From Cytophagales bacterium (GTDB taxonomy: Bacteria; Bacteroidota; Bacteroidia; Cytophagales; UBA9547), in the NCBI GenBank assembly GCA_025360395.1, contig JANYCH010000204.1, positions 1 to 13,915 on the forward strand: 13,915 nt of DNA. The letters run 5' to 3'. This document shows positions 7,855 through 13,915 of this stretch, in pieces. The first letter of the stretch is position 1. Every line of letters starts with the position of its first letter. The notes beneath the pieces are model-generated. The model was not told where the DNA came from. It did no database searches and saw only the letters and a program-made list of their open reading frames with translations. The position numbers and the translations under genes are program-made.

Positions 7855-8331
7855 ATGGCTAAGAAATTCCTTTTTAATCCTGTTATCGGAAGTTATGGTT
7901 TGTTGAACAAGTCGTTCAATGCTTTAAAAACCCAAGGCAATGCAACACTTTTATTTTTTAAAGAATATCTTGAAGATGATGACATTAAAGTTCTGCTAAG
8001 TGTCAAAGAAACAGAATTTGAATCTCTGGAAATAGAAATTTTTGATTTAACGTTTTTGATACAAATGGAAATAGAGTTAGCACCTGAATTCAATACTTTT
8101 AAAAAGGGCTTTCTAAGAACATATTTTGCTCCGGCTTATGGCGAACTTGAAGAGATAGGGATAAATTATAAATTTGACCATGATGGAAGGATCTTCAAAT
8201 GGGAAAATGATTCTGTAATCCCGGATTATACTGAAATGTCTGCTTTTGTTTTGGATTTTATTGATCTTTTGATCAAACACATAACTGATACAAAGTACGT
8301 TACTATCCCAAATCAGACCTTTGAAGGCTAA
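7855..8331 (+). CDS. Conserved-looking protein of unknown function, 158 residues
   Basis: I do not recognise this family. The ATG at 7855 opens a compact, soluble, rather acidic protein (for example 'EYLEDDDIKV' and 'ETEFESLEIEIFDL') with alternating hydrophobic and charged residues consistent with an alpha/beta fold; there is no signal peptide, membrane helix or metal-binding motif. It is the first gene of a rightward pair: the DUF2279-like gene begins within its last codons or a few bases after its stop, so the two are likely co-expressed. It is divergent from the UbiA gene with 157 bases between. Coding is supported by the unbroken frame, the codon use and the coupling to its neighbour. 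Confidence 0.75.
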   Translation: MAKKFLFNPVIGSYGLLNKSFNALKTQGNATLLFFKEYLEDDDIKVLLSVKETEFESLEIEIFDLTFLIQMEIELAPEFNTFKKGFLRTYFAPAYGELEEIGINYKFDHDGRIFKWENDSVIPDYTEMSAFVLDFIDLLIKHITDTKYVTIPNQTFEG

Positions 8332-9157
8332 GCAAGTGCCCAAAGTCTGGAAAATATTGGGAATATGCGTTTTAGTTTACGGAACTATAATGATTTTCCT
8401 TTGCATAATCTGGTACAAGGGAATTTTCAAAGGCAGTTTTACCTTTTTTGACGATTCGCAGGAATGGTTACAAATGGACAAAGCAGGTCATTTTTTTGCT
8501 TCATTTCATGTCAGCAGATGGTTAATACAAATCCTTACCTGGCAGAAAGTTGACTACAAAAGTGCTGTTAAAATAGGGGTCTGGGGCGGCATGATTTTTG
8601 TGACCCCAATAGAGGTTTTGGATGGTTTTTCACAGGCTTATGGCTTTTCCTGGACTGATGTATTGGCAAATCTATGTGGTTGTTTGTTTTTGCTGATCCA
8701 GTTATCACTTTTCAACAAGATGCGTTTTTTGCCAAAATTTTCATTTTACTTAAGTCCTTTTGCAGCCATCCGAAAGGAAATGCTGGGAAATTTCCTGCTT
8801 TCAAACATTGTGAAAGATTATAACGGCCAAACATACTGGTTAAGTTTTAGTCCTAACATGTTTTTGAAAAAAAGGCTGTTTCCGGAGTGGTTGCTCATAT
8901 CAGTCGGATATGGAGTTGACAATGTTCTTGGCGGTCATGATAATATCTGGCAAAAGGACCAGCTTATTTTTGATTACAGTCATTTGCAACGAACCAGACA
9001 GGTTTATTTTTCCTTTGATATCACACTTCAGCATTTAAAGTTTGAAAACAGGGTGATGAAATTTGTCAGGCTTGCCTTTTCTTGTTTAAAAATGCCTTTC
9101 CCGTCTATTGTTTTTAGCCAGGAAAAGGGGTTTTACATATCATATTTGGGATTTTAA
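8321..9157 (+). CDS. DUF2279-like (YfiM-type) membrane protein
   Basis: The protein has an N-terminal membrane helix ('ILGICVLVYGTIMIFLCII'), then 'DKAGHFFASF' (about 53-60), further hydrophobic segments, and 'PIEVLDGFSQAYGFSWTDVLAN' (about 96-117). The conserved Asp/His/Glu pattern (Asp53, His57, Glu98, Asp101, Asp113) matches the DUF2279 family, whose biochemical role is unknown. The C-terminal half, about 110 residues, has no clear membrane segment. Two starts are possible: TTG at 8321, overlapping the upstream gene by 11 bases, or GTG at 8336, four bases after the upstream stop. The first in-frame ATG lies inside the membrane helix and is unlikely. Either choice implies translational coupling to the 158-residue gene before it. 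Confidence 0.75.
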   Translation: MKAKQVPKVWKILGICVLVYGTIMIFLCIIWYKGIFKGSFTFFDDSQEWLQMDKAGHFFASFHVSRWLIQILTWQKVDYKSAVKIGVWGGMIFVTPIEVLDGFSQAYGFSWTDVLANLCGCLFLLIQLSLFNKMRFLPKFSFYLSPFAAIRKEMLGNFLLSNIVKDYNGQTYWLSFSPNMFLKKRLFPEWLLISVGYGVDNVLGGHDNIWQKDQLIFDYSHLQRTRQVYFSFDITLQHLKFENRVMKFVRLAFSCLKMPFPSIVFSQEKGFYISYLGF

Positions 9158-9284
9158 TCATAACATAATGCGCTGTAAACTGGTATATTATTATTTAGTG
9201 ATTTAAACAATAACACATTAAAAATAATTTTTATAAGATAATCATATTATTACTTTTACAACAGAAAATAGAAAACCTACAATA

Positions 9285-11240
9285 ATGTATAATGGTATTG
9301 AAATAGACAAAAGTCTGCTGAACGATTTTACTCAGGCATATTCACGTGAATGGTTGGAAACCAACGGAATAGGAGGCTACGCAAGTAGCACTTTAAGTGG
9401 GGCCAATTCAAGAAAATACCATGGTGTACTCGTTGCGGCACAACATCCGCCAGTGGGCAGGGTTGTCCTTCTTTCTAAGCTTGTTGAAACCATCATAACT
9501 GAAACAGCAGCCTACGAACTGGATTGCAATAAATTTGAGGAGAAAGTTCATCCTTCTGGCTTCCAATATCTTACAGAGTTTAAAAAAGGATTATTTACTG
9601 AATTTTTATATACTACAGGGAATGTTAAAATTTCCAAAACCATTTTTATGCCTCATGGCGAAAACACTACCATTATCAGGTATGAAGTAAAAGAGGCAAC
9701 TGGGGAGTTTACCCTAAAATTAAAACCATTTGTTTCATTTAAAGATTATCATTCCATCAAAAAACAAGACGATGGAATCAACCCGACTTTTTCTTTTAAA
9801 GAAAACCAGTTAAAAGTTAGTCCGTATTTCAATATGCCTGAGTTGTACATTCTTGTACCACACAGTATTTTTATTCCTCAGCCAGATTGGTATAAGGGAT
9901 ATGTATACCAGGGTGAAATTGACCGCGGAATGGACGGCCATGAAGATTTATTTACCCACGGTGAATTTTTCTCACGTCTTAATAAAGGTGATGTGTTTTC
10001 TGTTGTTATTTCAACACAGGATACATTAAAGAAAGATGCTGAGAAACTTTACAAATCTGAAATAAAGAGAAGAGAAGCGCTTATTTCTAAATTGAAGGTT
10101 AAGGATGAATTTGCATCCACTTTGGCACTTGCCGCAGATCAATTTGTTGTAAAAAGAGGAACCGATCAAAAAACCGTTTTAGCAGGATACCATTGGTTTT
10201 CTGATTGGGGAAGAGATACTATGATTGCTTTGCCAGGTTTGTGCCTTTCGACAGAAAGATATGACGAAGCCAAACAAATATTGAGGGCCTTCAGCAAATA
10301 CATAAGCGAGGGAATGATTCCAAACCGTTTCCCGGATGTGGGAGAAGAACCGGAATACAACACCGTTGATGCAACCTTGTGGTACTTCGTCGCTTCTTAT
10401 CAGTACTATAAGAGAACAGAAGACAAAGAATTTATTGTCAAGGAAATGTTCCCTTTGTTTGTTAGCATAATTGAATGGCATTTTAAAGGAACGAGGTTTG
10501 GAATCAAGGTAGATACTGATGGTTTGTTATGTGCCGGTGAAACGGGCTCACAATTGACCTGGATGGATGCCAAAGTAGGCGATTGGGTTGTTACCCCAAG
10601 AGAAGGGAAACCCGTCGAGATCAATGCCCTCTGGTATAATTCCCTGATGATCATGCAGGAGTTTGCAAAACTTGCAGGGAAAGACGATAAATTTTATAAA
10701 GAAAAAGCTGCACTAACATTAAAATCTTTTAATAAAGAGTTTTTAAATGAAATTTCAGGCACTTTATATGATGTCGTAAGAGGATTGTACAAAGACAGTA
10801 GTGCTAGACCAAACCAGGTTTTTGTTTTATCACTTCCGTTTGAAATGGTAAACAAGAAAATAGGAAAAGCTATTCTGAAAGAAGTTGAAGAGTTATTGTT
10901 GACACCCGTTGGACTCAGGAGCCTCTCTCCTAAAAATTACCACTACAAAGGCTATTATGCCGGTGATTGGGTTGCCCGTGACGGCGCATATCACCAGGGG
11001 ACTGTATGGTCGTGGTTATTGGGTCCCTATATGAGTGCAAAAATTAAAATTGAAGGCGACAGTGGAAAAGAGCAGGTCCGTAAATTCCTTAAAACATTTG
11101 AACAGCATTTGAAAGAAGGAGGAATTGGAACTGTTTCTGAAATATTTGACGGGGAAGCTCCTTTTTATCCTAAAGGGTGTATTGCCCAGGCCTGGGGAGT
11201 CTCAGAAGTATTAAGGGTTTATTTAGATGAATTGAATTAG
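9285..11240 (+). CDS. Glycogen debranching enzyme (amylo-alpha-1,6-glucosidase, archaeal/bacterial type, GH133-like)
   Basis: The 651-residue cytosolic enzyme has the two domains of the short glycogen debranching family. The N-terminal domain carries 'REWLETNGIGGYASSTLSG' and 'SRKYHGVLVAA'. The C-terminal (alpha/alpha)6-barrel-like domain carries 'GYHWFSDWGRDTMIALPGL' (Asp307, Arg310, Asp311), 'IPNRFPD', 'VDATLWYFVASYQYY', 'EINALWYNSL' and 'DGAYHQGTVWSWLLGPY'. It should hydrolyse alpha-1,6-linked glucose at branch points of glycogen or related alpha-glucans; whether it also has transferase activity is not readable here. Length is normal for the family. No glycogen synthase, phosphorylase or glycosyltransferase gene is adjacent. 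The start ATG at 9285 follows a 127-base AT-rich gap, so the gene probably has its own promoter. Confidence 0.93.
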   Translation: MYNGIEIDKSLLNDFTQAYSREWLETNGIGGYASSTLSGANSRKYHGVLVAAQHPPVGRVVLLSKLVETIITETAAYELDCNKFEEKVHPSGFQYLTEFKKGLFTEFLYTTGNVKISKTIFMPHGENTTIIRYEVKEATGEFTLKLKPFVSFKDYHSIKKQDDGINPTFSFKENQLKVSPYFNMPELYILVPHSIFIPQPDWYKGYVYQGEIDRGMDGHEDLFTHGEFFSRLNKGDVFSVVISTQDTLKKDAEKLYKSEIKRREALISKLKVKDEFASTLALAADQFVVKRGTDQKTVLAGYHWFSDWGRDTMIALPGLCLSTERYDEAKQILRAFSKYISEGMIPNRFPDVGEEPEYNTVDATLWYFVASYQYYKRTEDKEFIVKEMFPLFVSIIEWHFKGTRFGIKVDTDGLLCAGETGSQLTWMDAKVGDWVVTPREGKPVEINALWYNSLMIMQEFAKLAGKDDKFYKEKAALTLKSFNKEFLNEISGTLYDVVRGLYKDSSARPNQVFVLSLPFEMVNKKIGKAILKEVEELLLTPVGLRSLSPKNYHYKGYYAGDWVARDGAYHQGTVWSWLLGPYMSAKIKIEGDSGKEQVRKFLKTFEQHLKEGGIGTVSEIFDGEAPFYPKGCIAQAWGVSEVLRVYLDELN

Positions 11241-11309
11241 TATTAAAAACACTTCTTATCCAATCACGCTAAACTCCCTTCATTTCAGTTATTCACATTG
11301 TTATTCATG

Positions 11310-11339
11310 TTGTAATTTTAATTATTATTTGTATTTTTG
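11310..11339 (+). promoter_or_regulatory. Bacteroidota-type housekeeping promoter (TTG-N19-TATTTTTG)
   Basis: TTG at 11310-11312 is followed after exactly 19 bases by TATTTTTG at 11332-11339, a full match to the Bacteroidota primary-sigma pattern TTG-N19-21-TAnnTTTG. Transcription would start around 11344-11347. This is the best promoter match I found in the window. Confidence 0.7.
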
Positions 11340-11343
11340 CACC

Positions 11344-11410
11344 GTAGTTTTACTACATCCCCCCTTTGGTGAGAAATCCTTAGGTTAAGCCTGCGAAAGC
11401 GGGCTTTTAT
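11344..11410 (+). ncRNA. Candidate small RNA (about 65-70 nt) or attenuated 5' leader of the NYN-metG unit
   Basis: The interval between the promoter at 11310-11339 and the terminator at 11387-11410 contains no credible reading frame. It starts with a small hairpin (GTAGT at 11344-11348, loop TTT, ACTAC at 11352-11356), then a run of six C at 11359-11364 in a probably unpaired region, then the terminator hairpin. Structure at both ends with an exposed C-rich middle is a common layout for trans-acting small RNAs. Because the NYN gene begins only 12 bases after the interval, it could instead be a leader in which readthrough controls NYN and metG. It contains no ATG, so a Met-codon leader-peptide mechanism is not supported. 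I do not recognise it as a known RNA family. Confidence 0.5.
11387..11410 (+). terminator. Strong intrinsic terminator
   Basis: AAGCCTGC (11387-11394), loop GAAA (11395-11398) and GCGGGCTT (11399-11406) form an eight-pair stem with one T-G pair, closed by a stable tetraloop and followed by TTTTATTATTTAT. It would end the short transcript above and any readthrough from the debranching enzyme gene. Confidence 0.8.
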
Positions 11411-11421
11411 TATTTATAGGC

Positions 11422-12036
11422 ATGCTGAGAGTTATTTTTTATGTGGATGGTTTTAATTTCTATTTTGGCCTAAAAAGCAAAAAGTGGCGCAAATATTATT
11501 GGCTCGACCTTGTCGAGTTTTCTTTATCATTTTTAAAACAAGAACAAGAGTTAGTTGAAGTGAACTATTTTTCTGCTGTGCAACATGATAAAGGGAAGCA
11601 CGATAGGCAGGATTTATTCTTTTCAGCTAATAAATTAAATCCAAAGTTTAATTTATACCTGGGTAAGTTTTTACAGAAGAATTCCATTTGCAAAAGCTGT
11701 AATAAAACCATTCGGTCATTTGAAGAAAAGCAAACTGATGTTCATATTGCTACAAAAATGTTAAGAGACGTAGTTTTGAACCGTTGCGATATAAGTGTTC
11801 TTATTTCTGCAGATAGTGATTTGACTCCCCCAATAGATGCTATTAGGGAATTGAAGCCGGATCATAAAATTTTTGTTTATTTTCCTCCTGACCGATTTTC
11901 ATTTGATCTAAAAAACAAGGCAAATAATGTCCTTCATCTTGAACGGTTTGAGCAAAGGTTCAAAAAATCAATGCTTCCTGATTCAATTCTATTAGCAAAT
12001 GGATATGTTTTAAAAGCACCAGATAAATGGAAATGA
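11422..12036 (+). CDS. NYN-domain (PIN-like, LabA/DUF88-type) putative ribonuclease
   Basis: The 204-residue protein has the acidic-site pattern of NYN domains: 'YVDGFNFYFGL' (Asp9, Asn12), 'EEKQTDVHIATKML' (Asp106) and 'VLISADSDLTPPI' (Asp131, Asp133). These cluster into a metal-dependent nuclease site in the PIN/NYN superfamily. A 'CKSC' pair at 90-93 just before the second acidic motif is also seen in some family members and may be a half zinc ribbon. RNA cleavage is inferred from the family; the target is unknown. The gene starts at ATG 11422, 16 bases after a terminator stem, and its TGA overlaps the metG ATG (ATGA at 12033-12036), so the two are probably co-translated. No toxin-antitoxin partner is evident. 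Confidence 0.85.
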   Translation: MLRVIFYVDGFNFYFGLKSKKWRKYYWLDLVEFSLSFLKQEQELVEVNYFSAVQHDKGKHDRQDLFFSANKLNPKFNLYLGKFLQKNSICKSCNKTIRSFEEKQTDVHIATKMLRDVVLNRCDISVLISADSDLTPPIDAIRELKPDHKIFVYFPPDRFSFDLKNKANNVLHLERFEQRFKKSMLPDSILLANGYVLKAPDKWK

Positions 12037-13915
12037 AAAACCCGAAAAGATATACAGTTACTGCTGCACTCATTTATGCCAATGGTCCCATCCATATCGG
12101 CCATTTGGCAGGTTGTTATTTACCTGCTGATATTTATGTGCGATACCTGCGATCTACTCAAAAAGACGTAGTTTTTGTCAGCGGTACTGATGAACACGGT
12201 GTCCCTATCACAATCAAAGCTAAGAAGGAAGGTATTACACCCCAACAGGTCGTAGATAAATATTACGTTCAGATCAAAGATTCATTTGAACAGTTTGGGA
12301 TTTCTTTCGATATCTATTCAAGAACTAGTAAAAAAGAACACCATGATCTTTCGCAAGAATTTTTCAAAAACCTGTATGATAAAGGTGTTTTCAATGAAGA
12401 AATAACAGAACAATATTTTGATGAAACTGCCAACCAGTTTCTGGCAGACCGATACATCATGGGTACTTGCCCAAATTGTGGCAATGAAAATGCATACGGC
12501 GATCAGTGTGAGAAATGTGGCAGTACGCTAAGCCCCACTGAACTCATCAACCCACGGTCTACTTTGAGCGGTGCTAAACCAGTAATGCGCAAAACAAAAA
12601 ACTGGTATTTGCCGCTTGATAAAATGCAGCCCCGGATAGAAGCATTTGTAAATTCTCATCCAGAATGGAAACCCAATGTGGCAGGGCAATGTCAAAGCTG
12701 GCTAAAACAGGGTTTACAGCCAAGAGCCATGACCAGGGACCTGGATTGGGGGGTGAAGGTGCCTTTAGCTGACGCAGAGGGCAAAGTGCTTTATGTCTGG
12801 TTCGATGCACCTATTGGATATATTACATTTACTAAAGAGTTTTTTTCAGGAACTTCCAACCTATCAAATCCGGCAATTCTACGCCAACCAACAACTGACA
12901 ACCCACAACTCACAACTCACAACTGGGAACCTTATTGGAAGGATAAAGAAACCAAGTTAGTCCACTTCATTGGGAAAGACAATATCGTTTTTCATTGTAT
13001 CATTTTCCCAGCCATGCTAATGGCAGAAGGATCTTATATTCTACCTGATAACGTTCCTGCAAATGAGTTCATGAACCTTGAAGGCGACAAAATCTCTACT
13101 TCAAGAAATTGGGCAGTTTGGTTGCATGAATACCTTTTGGAATTCCCTGATAAACAGGACGTTTTGCGTTATGCGCTTTGCTCTAATTCACCAGAAACGA
13201 AAGACAATGATTTTACCTGGAAAGATTTTCAGGCGAGGAATAACAGTGAACTGGTTGCCATACTAGGAAATTTTGTGAACAGGGCTTTGGTTTTAACCCA
13301 AAAGTATTTTGATGGCAAAGTACCGGCAAGGATACATTTAACAGATTATGATAAACAGGTTTTGGACGAACTTGAAAAATTCCCAGCCAAAATTGCTTCA
13401 TCACTTGAACTTTACAGGTTTCGGGAAGCTCAGGCCGAAATGATGAACCTTGCCCGTTTGGGAAACAAATATCTTGCAGATACAGAGCCCTGGAAACTTG
13501 CTAAAACAGACATGGGCGGAGTAGGTTCTATACTCAATATATCTCTTCAGATAACTGCAACACTGGCAATAGTAATGGAACCATTTTTACCTTTTACAGC
13601 CAAAAGGCTTAATTCTTTCCTCAACCTGGAAACAGCTTTATGGTCACAAGCGGGAAAACAAGATCTGCTTAAAACAGAACATCAACTGGCAACACCTGAA
13701 TTGCTTTTCGAGAAAATTGAAGACGAACTCATTGAAAAACAAGTATTAAAGCTTGCAGAATCTAAAAAACAAAACCAATTGGAAAACGCAGTGGTACAAC
13801 CTCTAAAAGAGAACATAGCTTTTGATGATTTTCAAAAAATGGACATCAGGGTTGCGACTATATTAGAAGCAGAAAGAGTTCCGAAAACTGATAAACTTCT
13901 GAAACTTAAACTTGA
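12033..13915 (+). CDS. metG: Methionyl-tRNA synthetase, 3'-truncated by window end
   Basis: The frame is open for 627 codons to the window edge. It charges tRNA-Met with methionine in the cytosol. Class I signatures are present: 'PIHIGH' (HIGH at 21-24) and the KMSKS-type loop 'KISTS' at 353-357. A four-Cys zinc knuckle follows the Rossmann half ('CPNCGN' and 'CEKCGS': Cys146, 149, 159, 162). The anticodon-binding helical domain includes 'DFTWKDFQARNNSELV' and 'LADTEPWKLAK', and the last residues ('FDDFQKMDIRVATILEAERV') begin the C-terminal tRNA-binding (EMAP/Trbp111-like) domain. An insertion of about 25 residues near 272-297 contains a microsatellite-encoded peptide. ATG at 12027 (two extra residues) is an alternative start; 12033 forms an ATGA overlap with the NYN gene. 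Confidence 0.96.
   Translation, partial: MKNPKRYTVTAALIYANGPIHIGHLAGCYLPADIYVRYLRSTQKDVVFVSGTDEHGVPITIKAKKEGITPQQVVDKYYVQIKDSFEQFGISFDIYSRTSKKEHHDLSQEFFKNLYDKGVFNEEITEQYFDETANQFLADRYIMGTCPNCGNENAYGDQCEKCGSTLSPTELINPRSTLSGAKPVMRKTKNWYLPLDKMQPRIEAFVNSHPEWKPNVAGQCQSWLKQGLQPRAMTRDLDWGVKVPLADAEGKVLYVWFDAPIGYITFTKEFFSGTSNLSNPAILRQPTTDNPQLTTHNWEPYWKDKETKLVHFIGKDNIVFHCIIFPAMLMAEGSYILPDNVPANEFMNLEGDKISTSRNWAVWLHEYLLEFPDKQDVLRYALCSNSPETKDNDFTWKDFQARNNSELVAILGNFVNRALVLTQKYFDGKVPARIHLTDYDKQVLDELEKFPAKIASSLELYRFREAQAEMMNLARLGNKYLADTEPWKLAKTDMGGVGSILNISLQITATLAIVMEPFLPFTAKRLNSFLNLETALWSQAGKQDLLKTEHQLATPELLFEKIEDELIEKQVLKLAESKKQNQLENAVVQPLKENIAFDDFQKMDIRVATILEAERVPKTDKLLKLKL
12891..12925 (+). repeat. Heptanucleotide microsatellite (about five copies of ACAACTC) inside metG
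   Basis: Five consecutive 7-base units read ACAACTG, ACAACCC, ACAACTC, ACAACTC, ACAACTG. They encode a Thr/Asn/Gln-rich peptide ('TTDNPQLTTHN') at residues 287-297 of MetG. Because 7 is not a multiple of 3, gain or loss of one or two units would shift the frame, whereas three units (21 bases) would keep it. Confidence 0.85.

Noticed and set aside
7855..8331. Assignment of the 158-residue protein to the IPExxxVDY family
   Set aside because: The size and lineage fit, but the defining motif is absent, so I left it unassigned.
9251..9258. TACTTTTA as a -7 element for the debranching enzyme gene
   Set aside because: The last base differs from TAnnTTTG and there is no -33 box at the right distance.
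10166..10654. Several minus-strand reading frames inside the debranching enzyme gene
   Set aside because: They overlap conserved catalytic motifs of the plus-strand gene and look like antisense shadows.
12574..12810. Minus-strand reading frame inside metG
   Set aside because: It is a shadow of the metG coding frame, with no start context or recognisable protein.
12027..13915. Possible frameshift or pseudogene in metG at the microsatellite
   Set aside because: I followed the codons through the repeat and the frame stays open, with recognisable MetG sequence on both sides.

Overview
The window looks like chromosomal DNA of a gliding-type Bacteroidota bacterium, most likely of the Cytophagales or a nearby order. 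Three things point there: two secreted proteins end in type IX secretion (T9SS) sorting domains (one CHU_C/gliding-type, one 'YPNP' type A); a promoter upstream of position 11340 fits the Bacteroidota pattern TTG-N19-TAnnTTTG; and the DNA is AT-rich with almost no Shine-Dalgarno sites. The genus cannot be fixed from the sequence alone.

Layout. 2-3893 (+): the 3' part of a large repeat-containing surface protein with a CHU_C tail, then a two-gene unit in which an exported protein of unknown function overlaps an M64-family metallopeptidase by ATGA. 3955-4707 (-): lptB, the ATPase of the lipopolysaccharide exporter. 4866-5960 (+): a von Willebrand A (MIDAS) protein whose stop codon overlaps that of the convergent gene. 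5957-7697 (-): a UbiA-type prenyltransferase followed by a membrane J-domain protein that appears to start with CTG. 7855-9157 (+): an unrecognised 158-residue protein and an overlapping DUF2279-like membrane protein. 9285-11240 (+): a bacterial/archaeal-type glycogen debranching enzyme. 11310-11410: a near-perfect promoter followed within about 70 bases by a strong intrinsic terminator, which is either a small RNA gene or an attenuated leader. 11422-13915 (+): a NYN-domain putative ribonuclease overlapping metG (methionyl-tRNA synthetase, cut by the window end). metG carries an in-frame heptanucleotide microsatellite.

Most genes are ordinary core or lineage-typical genes, and I see no CRISPR array, insertion sequence, phage or obvious defence island. 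The observations most worth following are the short promoter-to-terminator unit at 11310-11410, its position just before the translationally coupled NYN-metG pair, the 7-base repeat inside metG, the CTG start of the J-domain gene, and the unknown exported partner of the M64 peptidase. No stretch over 300 bases lacks a gene.
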